A stretch of 64,000 nt of DNA from Pseudomonadota bacterium (GCA_021841585.1 JAKBUS010000001.1:38155-102154); one strand, 5' to 3'. Positions 17,157-32,539 are shown, numbered from the stretch's first letter. The notes: generated by a model from the letters alone, not told the origin. Numbers and translations are program-made.

Positions 17157-18986
17157 TCATTCCACGGTCACCGATTTGGCGAGGTTGCGGGGCTGATCGA
17201 TGTCCGCGCCCTTGGAGACCGCGACATGGTAGGCGAGCAGCTGGAGGAGCACCGTGTAGATGATCGGGGCGAGCAGGTCGTCGGTGGGCGGCACGGTGAT
17301 GACGTGCGTCTGGGCGTCCTCGCTGATGCCGTTTTGGGCATCGGCAAACACGAACAGCTCGCCGCCGCGCGCGCGGACCTCCTGCAGGTTTGACTGCAGT
17401 TTCTCCAGGAGCTCGTTGTTGGGGGCCACCGCCACCACCGGCATGTCCGAGTCCACAAGCGCGAGTGGCCCGTGCTTCAGCTCACCGGCCGGATAGGCCT
17501 CGGCATGGATGTAGGAGATTTCCTTCAGCTTCAAGGCCCCCTCCATGGCCACCGGGTACTGGGTGCCGCGGCCGAGAAACAGCGCGTGCTGCTTGTTGGC
17601 GAAAAATGGCACCCATGCCTGCACGGCCCCGTCGAGACCGAGGACCCGCTCGATCTGACCGGGCAGGCTGCGCAGCAGATTGACGATGCGCGCCTCGCCC
17701 TCGGGTCCCAGGCCACGCTGGCGACCGAGCACCGCGACCAGCAAGAGCAGGGCCACGAGCTGGGTGGTGAAGGCTTTGGTGGAGGCCACCCCGATTTCAG
17801 GTCCCGCCTGGGTCATGAGCACGAGCTCGGAGCCGCGCACGAGCGAGCTCTCCGGGGCATTGCAGATGGCGAGTGTGTGTGTGAAGCCAAGCTCGCGGGC
17901 ATAGGCAAGGGCCGCCAGGGTGTCGGCGGTCTCGCCAGACTGCGAGAGCGTCACAAACAGCGTGTTGGGGACGACGCGCGGCTTGCGGTAACGAAACTCG
18001 CTTGCCACCTCGACTGTGCATGGCAGGTTCGCCAGACCCTCGAGCCAGTAACGCCCGATGAGTCCGGCATGATAGCTCGTGCCGCAGGCCACGATCTGCA
18101 CCGCTTCGATGTCCGCGAACAGGCCGGTGGCGGCATGACCGAAGGCCTGCTCATAGACACGCTCCAGACCGATGCGGTTTTCCAGGGTGTCGGTGATCGC
18201 ACGCGGCTGCTCGTGGATCTCCTTCAACATGTAGTGCCGGTACTCGCCGCGGGCGACGGCATCAGCCGACAGCTCGCTCTGCTTTATAAGGCGCTCCACG
18301 CGCGCGCCGTGCGCATCGTAGATGGTGACGGCATCGCGGGTGATATCGGCAATGTCGCCGTCTTCGAGAAACATGAAACGCTGGGTCACTGGCAAGAGGG
18401 CGGCGACGTCCGAGGCGATAAAATGTTCGCCGATGCCGACGCCGATCACGAGCGGGCTGCCGCGCCGGGCGGCGACGAGCCGGTCGGGCTCGCGGTTGCT
18501 GATGACGCCCAGGGCATAGGCCCCGCGCATGGACGGCAGGGCCGCGCGCACCGCCGCCAGCAGGTCGGAGGTCTCCTCAAGCCTGCGGTAGATCTCGTGG
18601 ACGATCACCTCGGTGTCGGTCTCGGAGGTGAACTCAAAGCCTTGCTGTATCTGCGCGCGCCGCAGGGCCGCATGATTCTCGATGATGCCGTTATGGACAA
18701 GCGCCACGGTGTGGCGGCAGATGTGCGGGTGGGCGTTCTCGGTCGCCGGGCGGCCATGGGTGGCCCAGCGCGTGTGCGCGATGCCGCAGGTCCCCTCCAT
18801 ATGCGCGTCGAGCCGTCCCTCGAGCTCGCGGACCTTGCCCACCGAGCGGGTGCGGGTCAGGCAGCGCTCATGATCGATGACGGCGACGCCGGCCGAGTCA
18901 TAACCGCGGTACTCGAGGCGCTTCAGCCCCTCGATCAGGATGGGTACCACATTGCGCTGCGCGACCGCGCCTACGATTCCACACAT
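17157..18986 (-). CDS. glmS: Glutamine--fructose-6-phosphate aminotransferase (isomerizing)
   Basis: 609-aa enzyme making glucosamine-6-phosphate, the first step to UDP-GlcNAc. The N-terminal class II glutamine amidotransferase begins with the nucleophile MCGIVGAV and has HTRWATHG and NGIIENH. Two SIS domains follow, with CGTSYHAG and LSQSGETADTLAAL, and SGE..., ending in the conserved DQPRNLAKSVTVE with the active-site Lys. Length equals that of the E. coli protein. Its start follows the glmU stop by only 3 bp, so the two are co-transcribed. No glmS ribozyme is present. Confidence 0.97.
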   Translation of the reverse strand: MCGIVGAVAQRNVVPILIEGLKRLEYRGYDSAGVAVIDHERCLTRTRSVGKVRELEGRLDAHMEGTCGIAHTRWATHGRPATENAHPHICRHTVALVHNGIIENHAALRRAQIQQGFEFTSETDTEVIVHEIYRRLEETSDLLAAVRAALPSMRGAYALGVISNREPDRLVAARRGSPLVIGVGIGEHFIASDVAALLPVTQRFMFLEDGDIADITRDAVTIYDAHGARVERLIKQSELSADAVARGEYRHYMLKEIHEQPRAITDTLENRIGLERVYEQAFGHAATGLFADIEAVQIVACGTSYHAGLIGRYWLEGLANLPCTVEVASEFRYRKPRVVPNTLFVTLSQSGETADTLAALAYARELGFTHTLAICNAPESSLVRGSELVLMTQAGPEIGVASTKAFTTQLVALLLLVAVLGRQRGLGPEGEARIVNLLRSLPGQIERVLGLDGAVQAWVPFFANKQHALFLGRGTQYPVAMEGALKLKEISYIHAEAYPAGELKHGPLALVDSDMPVVAVAPNNELLEKLQSNLQEVRARGGELFVFADAQNGISEDAQTHVITVPPTDDLLAPIIYTVLLQLLAYHVAVSKGADIDQPRNLAKSVTVE

Positions 18987-18989
18987 GGG

Positions 18990-20381
18990 TCACTCCTTGT
19001 CGGGACGCGCCTGTTTGCGCGGACGCTGCCAGCCGCTGACGGTTTTCTGCGCCGTCCGGCTGAGCGTGAGTTCACCGGCGGGGGCGTCTTTCGTGACCGT
19101 GGATCCCGCGCCTATGGTGGCGTCGGCCCCGATCTCGACGGGCGCCACCAATTGCGTGTCGGACCCGATGAAGGCGCCATCGCCTATGACGGTGCGATGC
19201 TTGCGCGCGCCATCGTAATTACAGGTGATGACGCCGGCGCCGATATTGACGCCCTGGCCGATGACGGCGTCGCCGATGTAGCTCAGGTGGTTGATCTTGG
19301 TGTCCACGCCCACGCGCGCGGCCTTGATCTCCACGAAGTTGCCGACGCGCGCGTGGCCACCGAGTACGGTGCCGGGGCGCAGGCGCGCAAACGGGCCGAC
19401 CACGCAGTCGGGGCCCACATCCGCGCCGTCGATGACTGTGTGCGCCTCGATGCGCGCGCCGCGCGCGATGCGGCTGTCGCGGATGACGCAGTGCGCGCCT
19501 ACGCGTACGTCATCGGCGAGTTCCACGCGGCCCTCGAAGACACAGTTGACGTCGATCTGCACATCGCGCCCGGCGATCAATTGGCCGCGCACATCAAGGC
19601 GTCGCGGGTCCATGAGTTGCACGCCCACAGCCATAAGCATGGCCGCCTGGCGCTCCTGAAAGGCGCGCTCCAGGACCGCGAGGTCGGCGCGGCTATTGAC
19701 CCCCCAGACCTCGGTGGGGTCGCCGGGAGAGGCGGTGGCGACCGGCACACCGTCTGCGACCGCGAGCGCTATGATGTCCGTAAGGTAGAGCTCGCCCTGG
19801 GCATTGGTGGCGGATAGGCGCGGGATCCAGCGGCGCAGGTGGGCGGCAGGGGCCGCCAGCACGCCGCTATTGACCTCTCGTAGGGCCCGTTGCGCGGCAT
19901 CGGCGTCGCGCCACTCGACGATGCGTTCGACGCGCCCCTGGTCATCGCGCACGATGCGGCCGTACTGGTTTTCGTAATGGGCCTCGAAGGTCAGTAACGC
20001 GATGCCATCGGCGGCGCGTGCGCACAGGGTCTTCAGGGTGCCCGGGGTAATGAGAGGCACGTCGCCCAAGAGCACGAGCGTGAGGGCGTCGTCGGCAAGC
20101 CTTGGCAACGCGCAGCGCACCGCATCCCCGGTACCGCGCTGTTCGGCCTGCAAGACCCAGTCCACGGACGCCTCCGGAAACGCCGCGGGCACGCGCTCGC
20201 CGCCATGGCCATAGACCACATGGACGGCGCGCGGCACGAGCGCCATGGCGGTGTCGAGGACGTGCGTCAACAACGGGCGTCCGGCAAGCGTGTGCAAGAC
20301 CTTGGGCTTGGCCGACGCCATACGCCGCCCCTGGCCCGCCGCCAGAATGATGATTTCGAGAGAAGATACCGAGCCCTGCAT
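18990..20381 (-). CDS. glmU: Bifunctional UDP-N-acetylglucosamine pyrophosphorylase / glucosamine-1-phosphate N-acetyltransferase
   Basis: 463 aa. The N-terminal pyrophosphorylase domain has LAAGQGRRMASAKPKVLHTL and QAEQRGTGDAV. From about residue 255 the left-handed beta-helix of hexapeptide repeats forms the acetyltransferase, ending in the catalytic region KINHLSYIGDAVIG, ITCNYDGARKHRT and IGSDTQLVAPV. It makes UDP-GlcNAc from the product that GlmS initiates. ATG at 20381 gives MQGSVSSLEIIILAAG; a slightly later start is possible. Confidence 0.96.
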   Translation of the reverse strand: MQGSVSSLEIIILAAGQGRRMASAKPKVLHTLAGRPLLTHVLDTAMALVPRAVHVVYGHGGERVPAAFPEASVDWVLQAEQRGTGDAVRCALPRLADDALTLVLLGDVPLITPGTLKTLCARAADGIALLTFEAHYENQYGRIVRDDQGRVERIVEWRDADAAQRALREVNSGVLAAPAAHLRRWIPRLSATNAQGELYLTDIIALAVADGVPVATASPGDPTEVWGVNSRADLAVLERAFQERQAAMLMAVGVQLMDPRRLDVRGQLIAGRDVQIDVNCVFEGRVELADDVRVGAHCVIRDSRIARGARIEAHTVIDGADVGPDCVVGPFARLRPGTVLGGHARVGNFVEIKAARVGVDTKINHLSYIGDAVIGQGVNIGAGVITCNYDGARKHRTVIGDGAFIGSDTQLVAPVEIGADATIGAGSTVTKDAPAGELTLSRTAQKTVSGWQRPRKQARPDKE

Positions 20382-20438
20382 AGGTTCGGTATTAGAGCGA
20401 GCTTAGGGGCTAAAGGCAATGGCCGAAGGGTCGATGGC

Positions 20439-20906
20439 CTAATGCACGGGCGGTGTGAGCTGACCGAGGCGCTGTTCTTCGGGGGTCGCATCGCGGATCG
20501 CCTGTACGGTCACCGCGAAGCGCACCGTCTGGCCGGCGAGCGGGTGATTGGCATCGACCGTGAGCTTGCCATCGGCGATCGTGGTTACCACGAAACGGAC
20601 CGTCTCGCCCTGCTCGTTCTCGGCCTCCACCTCGGCCCCGACATGCTGGTACTCGGGGGGGACATTCGCGACATCGTCGGTGAACGTCAGCGCCGGGTCA
20701 TGCTCGCCAAAACCCTCGCTCGGCGCAAGCTCGACATCGACGGAGCCACCAACCTCCAGGCCCTCAAGGGCATTTTCGATCTTCTCGAACAACCCCTCCC
20801 CCGACCCATGGAGGTAGGAGATCGGGACATCCGTGTGTTCGAAGATCTCGCCGCTTTCGTCGCGCAACGTGTAGGTCAATGACACGACCTTGCCCTTGGT
20901 GATCAT
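20439..20906 (-). CDS. FKBP-type peptidyl-prolyl cis-trans isomerase, SlyD-like
   Basis: 155 aa. The FKBP core starts VVSLTYTLRDESGEIFEHT, followed by SYLHGSGEGLFEKIENALEGLEVG. The insert-in-flap chaperone domain spans residues about 70-125 (FGEHDPALTF to VDANHPLAGQTVRFAVTVQAI). The His/Cys-rich metal tail of E. coli SlyD is absent (ends GQLTPPVH), so a nickel role is not supported. It lies directly downstream of atpC with an 8-bp gap and may be transcribed from the ATP synthase operon. Confidence 0.88.
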   Translation of the reverse strand: MITKGKVVSLTYTLRDESGEIFEHTDVPISYLHGSGEGLFEKIENALEGLEVGGSVDVELAPSEGFGEHDPALTFTDDVANVPPEYQHVGAEVEAENEQGETVRFVVTTIADGKLTVDANHPLAGQTVRFAVTVQAIRDATPEEQRLGQLTPPVH

Positions 20907-20914
20907 GAGGCCTC

Positions 20915-21358
20915 CTACCGGATGCTCTCCGGTGCCGAATAGGACGATCGAGACCGGTAGCGCCGCACCACCGACAGGCGCGCGGCGGCCTGCCCCAACT
21001 CCGCCTGGGCACGCGCGTAGTCGGTCTTGCCGGCCTGCTCCTCGGCGTGGCGAGCGGCTTCCGCGACGGCGCGCGCCGCCAGGGCCTCGTCGATATCCTC
21101 GGCGCGCTCGCCGGCATCGGCGAGGACCGTGACACAGTGCGGCTGGACCTCGACGAATCCGCCGCTCACATAAAAAGTTTGCTCCGCGCCGTTTGCATCC
21201 TGCACGCGCAGTGCGCCCGCGCGAAGGACCGCCAGCAGCGGCGAATGGCCAGGCAAGAAGCCCGCCTCACCGTCGCGCAAGGGCGCGATGACGAGCGCCG
21301 CGTCCCCCGAGAACAGGGGGCCCTCGGCGTTGACGATATCGATGCGAAAGCTGCTCAT
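20915..21358 (-). CDS. atpC: ATP synthase epsilon subunit
   Basis: 147-aa central-stalk subunit of F1. The N-terminal beta-sandwich (IDIVNAEGPLFSGDAALVIAP cut at a turn, then EAGFLPGHSPLLAVL and YVSGGFVEVQPHCVTVLAD) is standard. The C-terminal helical hairpin is present but Arg-rich at the end (RRYRSRSS). It is the last atp gene, 6 bp after atpD. Confidence 0.95.
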   Translation of the reverse strand: MSSFRIDIVNAEGPLFSGDAALVIAPLRDGEAGFLPGHSPLLAVLRAGALRVQDANGAEQTFYVSGGFVEVQPHCVTVLADAGERAEDIDEALAARAVAEAARHAEEQAGKTDYARAQAELGQAAARLSVVRRYRSRSSYSAPESIR

Positions 21359-21364
21359 GACCGC

Positions 21365-22750
<1,386 letters not shown>

Positions 22751-23610
22751 CTAGACCGCCGACGCGCCGCTCACGATCTCCGCAATTTCCTGCGTGATCG
22801 CCGCTTGGCGCGCCTTGTTGTAGGCCAATTTCAGATCACCGATCAGACGCCCGGCGTTGTCGGTGGCGGCACGCATGGCAACCATGCGCGCCGCCTGTTC
22901 ACTCGCGAGATTCTCGATCACGACGCCGTGGACGCGCGTCTCCACATAGCGCTCGAGGATGTCGGACAAAACCTCCTGGGCCTCCGGCTCATAGAGATAG
23001 TCCCAGTGATGCCGGTCGACATCCGCTCCGGGCTCCGGCAGCGGTAACAGGTCCTCAGTCACCGCCACCTGGCTCATGGTGTTCTCGAAGCGGCTATAGA
23101 CGAGCACGATGCGGTCGAGGCGCTCCTCTTGGTAGGCGTCGACCAGGACCTTGACCACGCCTATGACCGATTGCAGGGTCGGGCGGTCCCCGAGCGGGGC
23201 GAGCTGCGCGATAACGGGGCTCCGGAGCCTGCGAAAATACGCCGCGCCCTTATTGCCCAACACCGCGACCTCACCCTGAATACCCGCCTCCTCCCACTCC
23301 TTCAGCTGGCCCACGGCGACGCGCAGAACATTGACGTTGAGCGCGCCGGCCAAGCCGCGATCAGAGGTCACGACCAGCAGCGCCGCGCGCCGCACGGGCC
23401 GCACGGCCAGCAGCGGGTGGCGATACTCGGGGTGCGCGGCGCGGATGTGGCGCATGATGGTCACCAGACTTTCGGCATACGGGCGCGTGGCGCGCATGCG
23501 CTCCTGGGCCTTGCGCATCTTGGCCGCCGCCACCATCTGCATGGCGCGGGTGATCTTCTGCGTGCTCTGCACGCTTCGGATCTTGTTGCGGATCTCCTTT
23601 CCGAGGGCCA

Positions 23611-23611
<1 letters not shown>
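22751..23611 (-). CDS. atpG: ATP synthase gamma subunit
   Basis: 286-aa rotor shaft. The N-terminal helix (EIRNKIRSVQSTQKITRAMQ) and the C-terminal helix with MRAATDNAGRLIGDLKLAYNKARQ form the coiled coil that turns inside alpha3beta3. The intervening Rossmann-like domain has LVVTSDRGLAGALN. Its ATG region overlaps the atpA stop by one base at 23611. Confidence 0.96.
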
Positions 23612-25143
<1,532 letters not shown>

Positions 25144-25153
25144 AGGAATTCCT

Positions 25154-25687
25154 CTAGAAAGGGCTTAACGCATGGGCAAGGGCCGCGAGGCGGCCGCGGA
25201 TCGAGCCGTCGAGGACCATATCCCCATGCTGGACGATAACGCCGGCCAAAAGGCGGTCGTCGGTCTCCACGACCAGCTCCACGGAACGCCCGGTGCGGCG
25301 GGCCAACGCCGCGCGCAACCGTTCGCGCTGGGGCTCGCTCAGGGGCTGGGCGGTGGTAACGGTGGCGTGAGTGCGGTTTTCGGCCTCGTCTTTCAGGGCG
25401 GCAAAGGTCGTGGCGATCCACGGCAACGCGGCCAGCCGGTCATTGTGCAGCAGGAGATCGATGAGGCGCGCCACGAGAGCCTGGCCCGACCCGTCGGGCG
25501 TGAGCGCAGCGACCAGGCGGGCGCGCGGGATCTCGGGGTTCTCGGTCAAGGCCGCGATCGCCGGATCGGAGAGTGCCTGGCCCGCGACCTCGAGGGACGC
25601 AAGCAGGGCGGCGCGGTCGATCCCGGGGACCGCCATGAGCGCGCGGGCATAGGGGCGCGCGATCGCCGCCAGTTGAGCGTGAATCAC
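25154..25687 (-). CDS. atpH: ATP synthase delta subunit
   Basis: 177-aa peripheral-stalk cap (OSCP homologue). The N-terminal six-helix part starts [15 protein letters not shown]. The C-terminal signature is [18 protein letters not shown]-like (here [18 protein letters not shown]), then [21 protein letters not shown]. It overlaps atpF by 4 bp (ATGA). Confidence 0.95.
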   Translation of the reverse strand: MIHAQLAAIARPYARALMAVPGIDRAALLASLEVAGQALSDPAIAALTENPEIPRARLVAALTPDGSGQALVARLIDLLLHNDRLAALPWIATTFAALKDEAENRTHATVTTAQPLSEPQRERLRAALARRTGRSVELVVETDDRLLAGVIVQHGDMVLDGSIRGRLAALAHALSPF

Positions 25688-26154
25688 AACTGCCCCGCCA
25701 CTTCTTCGAGAAGCCGGTCGTGCAGGCGGCGATCGATCTCCCGTTCCACGATGCGCTCGGCCCCGGCCAGGGCCAGGCGCGCGACGTCGGCGCGCAGGCG
25801 CTCGCGCAGGCGGGTCATCTCGGCCTCGGCCTCGGCGCGCGCAAGCGTCATGGCATGTTCAGCCTCGGCGCGGGCACGGTCGCGGGCCTCTTCGATGATC
25901 TCGCGCGATCGCCGCTCGGCGTGGTCCAGGATCTCGGCGGCGCGCTCGCGCGCCACAGCCAGGATCTCGTCTTGCTGGCGTTGCGCGTCGTCGAGCGCCT
26001 TGCGGCCCTGGTCGGCCGCCGCCAAGCCATCGGCGATGCGCTTCTGGCGGCGCTCCATAACCGCCGTAAGCGGCCCCCAGAGGTAGCGCTTGACGAAGAT
26101 GATGAGCACCGCGAAGGTGACCATCTGGACGATGAGGGTCACGGATATCGGCAT
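25684..26154 (-). CDS. atpF: ATP synthase b subunit
   Basis: 156-aa peripheral-stalk subunit with one N-terminal membrane helix (residues about 5-27, SVTLIVQMVTFAVLIIFVKRY) and then one long charged helix typical of the b dimer. GPLTAVMERRQKRIADGL is the usual junction. 25 bp separate it from atpE. Confidence 0.94.
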   Translation of the reverse strand: MPISVTLIVQMVTFAVLIIFVKRYLWGPLTAVMERRQKRIADGLAAADQGRKALDDAQRQQDEILAVARERAAEILDHAERRSREIIEEARDRARAEAEHAMTLARAEAEAEMTRLRERLRADVARLALAGAERIVEREIDRRLHDRLLEEVAGQL

Positions 26155-26179
26155 GGTGTGGGCGTGTCCCTATCTGACC

Positions 26180-26485
26180 TTAATGGGCGACGTGCGTGAT
26201 GGCGGCCACGGCCGCCCCCTCGAACGGGTTCACGAAGGTGAAGTACATGGCGAAGGCCGCGGCAATGAACGGAAACGACTCCATGAGGCCCGCGGTAATG
26301 AACATCTGGACGCGCAAGGTCGGCAACATCTCCGGCTGGCGGGCGATGCCCTCTATGTATTTGGAGCAGATGAGACCCCAGCCCAGGGCCGAGCCCAGGG
26401 CCGCTCCCGCGAAGATGATGCCAACGGCGACGGCCGTGTAGGAAAAGACCATGCCGATAACCGACGCAAGCTGCGGATCAACCAT
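26180..26485 (-). CDS. atpE: ATP synthase c subunit
   Basis: 101-aa proteolipid with two membrane hairpin helices and the polar loop ARQPE. It is longer than the 79-aa E. coli subunit, because of about a dozen extra N-terminal residues and a His-containing tail (ITHVAH). The ion-carrying acid is Glu69 in AGLMESFPF, not the Asp usual in gammaproteobacteria, and Ser70 follows it. In helix 1 the position equivalent to the Na+-binding Gln holds Trp (ALGWG), so proton coupling is still more likely. Confidence 0.95.
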   Translation of the reverse strand: MVDPQLASVIGMVFSYTAVAVGIIFAGAALGSALGWGLICSKYIEGIARQPEMLPTLRVQMFITAGLMESFPFIAAAFAMYFTFVNPFEGAAVAAITHVAH

Positions 26486-26524
26486 AAAGCGACTCCTTGA
26501 ATGTAAAGATGAAAGAAACCGGGC

Positions 26525-27761
<1,237 letters not shown>

Positions 27762-27806
27762 ACGGGGCCGTACGCCGACCGCCCGGGATCGGGACAGGCG
27801 CGGGCT

Positions 27807-28121
27807 TTAACGGGGGCCAGGCCGCGGCTTGGCCCATGCCGCGGCCTGCTGGCGCTCGGCAGGAGTCAGCTGCGCCTTGACTTGCCGGGCGAGTTCGGCC
27901 GCGCGATGCGACTTCGGGGCGGCGCGCTCGTACCAGGCCAGGGCATGGACGAGGTGGTCCGGCTGCCCAACCCCATACTGATACAGCTCACCTAGCTCGA
28001 GTTCGGCATTGGGGGCGCCGCTACGCGCCGCATGCCGCAGGCCCCGCAGACCGGCGTGCGCCGCGGGCCAACACAATATCACTAGGGTAAGGCCGGCGAT
28101 GCCGGGAGTCCATCGTTTCAC
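27807..28121 (-). CDS. Exported Sel1-like repeat protein
   Basis: 104 aa from GTG at 28121, which has GGAGG 6-8 bp upstream; the open frame continues to 28277 without a better start. The N-terminus is a signal peptide (KRW, then GIAGLTLVILCWPAAHA), probably cleaved after AHA. One Sel1/TPR-like unit follows (NAELELGELYQYGVGQPDHLVHALAWYERAA interrupted at GVGQ), matching L-G-x-x-Y-x-x-G-x-G-x-x-x-x-x-x-A-x-x-W-Y-x-x-A-A. The mature protein is small and basic. It follows parB by 13 bp and is likely in its operon. Function unknown. Confidence 0.65.
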   Translation of the reverse strand: MKRWTPGIAGLTLVILCWPAAHAGLRGLRHAARSGAPNAELELGELYQYGVGQPDHLVHALAWYERAAPKSHRAAELARQVKAQLTPAERQQAAAWAKPRPGPR

Positions 28122-28134
28122 GCCCCCTCCTGTC

Positions 28135-28986
28135 TCACGAGAATCGGCCGAGCAGTCCCTCGAGCTCGTCCATACTATGATAGTCGATCGTGATGCGTCC
28201 CGCCCCGGCACGCCGCGCCTGAATGCGGACCCGCGCCCCCAGGGTCTCGGTGAGGCGGCGCTCCAGCTGCTCGACATCCGGGTCGGGGGCGGCCTTAAGG
28301 GGCGCCGGTTGGCCGTGGCGCTGCACGAGCCGCTCGGTCTCGCGCACGTTCAGGGCGCGCGCCACCACCTCGCGCGCGAGGGCCGTCTGGGCCCTGGGGT
28401 CAGCGATGCCGAGCAAGGCGCGGCCGTGCCCCATCTCGAGGCGGCCGGTGTCGAGCAACTCGCGCACCTCCGGGGCAAGCCCAAGAAGCCGCAGGAGGTT
28501 GGTCACGGCGGCCCGCGATCGGCCGACATGGGTGGCAATCTCGTCGTGCGTGAGCCCGAATTCCTCCTGAAGACGCTTGAGGCCCGCGGCCTCCTCGAGG
28601 GGGTTCAGGTCCTCGCGCTGGATGTTTTCGATCAGGGCGACCGCCATCGCCGCTTGGTCGGGTATGTTGCGCACGATCACCGGCACCTCGGAGAGGCCCG
28701 CGATCTGGGCGGCTCGCCAGCGGCGCTCCCCGGCGATGATCTCGAAGCCGCCGGCCACCTCGCGCACGAGGATCGGTTGCACGATGCCCTGGGCGCGAAT
28801 GGAGTCGGCAAGCGCGTTCAAGGCCTCCGGCTCCATATGTGTGCGCGGCTGGTAACGGCCTCGCTGCAGGCGTTCGATCGGCAGCGTGCGGGTGGCATCC
28901 GCAGGCGCGGACAGGGTGTCGGGACGCTGGCTGTCGCCAAACAGGGCATCCAGGCCACGCCCGAGCCGGGGGCGTTTTTCCTTCAT
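28135..28986 (-). CDS. parB: Chromosome partitioning protein ParB
   Basis: 283-aa CTPase and parS-binding protein. It starts with the Lys/Arg-rich KRPRLGRGLDALFG, the usual ParA-stimulating tail. The CTP-binding domain has GRYQPRTHMEPEAL and EIIAGERRWRAAQIAG (GERR box). The helix-turn-helix is LTHDEIATHVGRSRAAVTNLLRLLGL. The dimerising C-terminus ends with IDYHSMDELEGLLGRF. Two parS-like sites lie in recF. Start overlaps the parA stop (ATGA). Confidence 0.96.
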   Translation of the reverse strand: MKEKRPRLGRGLDALFGDSQRPDTLSAPADATRTLPIERLQRGRYQPRTHMEPEALNALADSIRAQGIVQPILVREVAGGFEIIAGERRWRAAQIAGLSEVPVIVRNIPDQAAMAVALIENIQREDLNPLEEAAGLKRLQEEFGLTHDEIATHVGRSRAAVTNLLRLLGLAPEVRELLDTGRLEMGHGRALLGIADPRAQTALAREVVARALNVRETERLVQRHGQPAPLKAAPDPDVEQLERRLTETLGARVRIQARRAGAGRITIDYHSMDELEGLLGRFS

Positions 28987-29765
28987 GGGGGTGGGTCTCC
29001 TGCGGCAGGTGGGGGTTCGCGCGCCAGAATCTCGGCGGCTAGGGCCAAGTAGGCCTGCGCCCCGCGCGACGCCCGATCATACTGGATCACCGGGACGCCA
29101 TGGCTTGGGGCCTCGGCCAGGCGGACGTTGCGCGGTATGATGGTCTGAAAGAGCTGGCCGCCGAAATGGCGGGTCAATTGATCCGAGACCTCGAGGGCCA
29201 GACTGTTGCGGGGGTCGAACATGGTGCGCAGCAGGCCTTCGATGGTCAGCGCCGGGTTCAGCTGGGCACGCACGCGTCGTATAGTACCGAGCAGGGCCGT
29301 GAGCCCCTCCAGGGCGTAGTACTCGCACTGCATGGGGATCAGCACGGCGTCGGCGGCCACGAGGGCGTTGACGGTCAAAAGGCTCAAGGCCGGTGGACAG
29401 TCGATATAGATGTAATCGTAGCCGCCCTGGAGGGGGACGAGCGCCTGGCGCAGGCGCCGCTCGCGCTGCGGGGCCTGCGCCAGCTCGAGTTCCGCGCCCG
29501 ACAGGTCGGCGTGCGCGGCGAGCATGTCGTAGCGGCACGCCGTCGGGGCGATGGCGTGCCGGGCCTCGACCTCGCCGAGCAGGACGTCGTACAGGCCGCG
29601 TTCCGTGCCCACCGCGCCGCTGCCCATGGTGGCATTGCCCTGTGGGTCGAGGTCGATGAGCAGGACGCGCCGGCCCTGCTCGGCAAGCGCCGCGGCCAGG
29701 TTGATGCTGGTCGTGGTCTTACCCACTCCGCCCTTTTGGTTGGCGATGGCGACGATGCGGGTCAT
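28983..29765 (-). CDS. parA: Chromosome partitioning ATPase ParA (Soj)
   Basis: 260-aa deviant-Walker ATPase: IANQKGGVGKTTTSINLA at the N-terminus, Walker A' DLDPQGNAT, and Walker B YIYIDCPPALSLLT. It lacks an N-terminal DNA-binding domain, as in chromosomal Soj. It works with ParB and parS to segregate the origin. The frame is open to 30392 but the ATG at 29765 is the family start and overlaps the rsmG stop (ATGA). Confidence 0.96.
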   Translation of the reverse strand: MTRIVAIANQKGGVGKTTTSINLAAALAEQGRRVLLIDLDPQGNATMGSGAVGTERGLYDVLLGEVEARHAIAPTACRYDMLAAHADLSGAELELAQAPQRERRLRQALVPLQGGYDYIYIDCPPALSLLTVNALVAADAVLIPMQCEYYALEGLTALLGTIRRVRAQLNPALTIEGLLRTMFDPRNSLALEVSDQLTRHFGGQLFQTIIPRNVRLAEAPSHGVPVIQYDRASRGAQAYLALAAEILAREPPPAAGDPPP

Positions 29766-30424
29766 GGCGCGCGCACGAGCGCCACGAGGTGGCGCTTGGC
29801 GGCAAGCCCCGGGACCTGCAGGGCGTGCACGGCCTGGACGGTAAAGGGTGGCGCCACGGCTGCCAACTCCTCGGTCGGAAGCGCGCCCTTCATGGCGGCG
29901 ATGACGCCGTCGGGCGCGAGCAGGCGGCCGGCGGCCAGCGCGATGTCGTTCAGGCTCGCGAACGCGCGCGCGGTGATTACCATATAAGGCGCCTCGGGGG
30001 CATGATCCTCCACGCGTCCCTGGGCGAGAACGACCTGGGTGAGGGCCAGGCGCGCGACCACCTCGGTCAGAAAATCCATGCGCTTGCGGGAACGATCGAG
30101 CAGCACCACTGGCCGTTGTGGTTGCAGCACCGCGACGGGGATACCCGGCAGGCCCGCGCCGCTGCCTATGTCGAGCAGGCGGCCGGCCGGCAGGTGCGGC
30201 AGGATGGTGAGGCTGTCTAGGATATGGCGCGCGACCATATCCTCGGGGTCGCGGATGGCCGTCAGATTGAACACCCGGTTCCAGCGCGACAGGGTCTCGA
30301 GATAGGACAGGAGGCGCGCCTCGGTGTGCGCATCGGCGGCAAGCCCCAGCGCCTGCAGACCGGCGTGCAGGCGCTCTCCTGCCCGCCCCCACGACTCCGT
30401 ACCCATCGGGCGCGCGCCACCCAT
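29762..30424 (-). CDS. rsmG: 16S rRNA (guanine-527-N7)-methyltransferase
   Basis: 220-aa SAM methyltransferase (GidB). SAM site LLDIGSGAGLPGIPVAVL, preceded by RHILDSLTIL and the WNRVFNLTAIRDPEDMV signature. The acceptor region is ITARAFASL. It sits 1 bp from the mnmG stop, the standard gidA-gidB order. Confidence 0.95.
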   Translation of the reverse strand: MGGARPMGTESWGRAGERLHAGLQALGLAADAHTEARLLSYLETLSRWNRVFNLTAIRDPEDMVARHILDSLTILPHLPAGRLLDIGSGAGLPGIPVAVLQPQRPVVLLDRSRKRMDFLTEVVARLALTQVVLAQGRVEDHAPEAPYMVITARAFASLNDIALAAGRLLAPDGVIAAMKGALPTEELAAVAPPFTVQAVHALQVPGLAAKRHLVALVRAP

Positions 30425-30425
30425 G

Positions 30426-32285
<1,860 letters not shown>

Positions 32286-32539
32286 GCCTAGACCTCCCGC
32301 GAAGGGGGATAATAGCATGGGCGCGGACAGGGCTTGCGGTGCAAGGCCGCGGGGCGTTTGTCGCGTCCGCTAATCCTTAGGGGCACGCGGACACGTCGGC
32401 GCGATAGGTCGCCACGCCGCGGTTGCGCACACGGCGTTGTCCGCCGGACGAGCGGGGCCCGCGCGCGCCTCCTTGGTCATACCACCAGACGGTAGGCGCC
32501 GGGGTTCGAGGCGGGCGCGCCCCTCCCCCCGGCGCGCGC

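Noticed and set aside
17472-19817. A plus-strand open frame of 781 codons opposite glmS and glmU
   Set aside because: It is antisense to two well-conserved enzymes and its sequence has no recognisable motif. Long antisense frames arise in GC-rich DNA.
26180-26485. Sodium-driven ATP synthase
   Set aside because: Glu-Ser is present, but the Gln ligand of helix 1 is Trp and the later Tyr is absent.
32513-32535. GC-rich hairpin right after the pilX stop as terminator
   Set aside because: A 7-bp stem exists but no T-run follows on the minus strand, so it was not listed.
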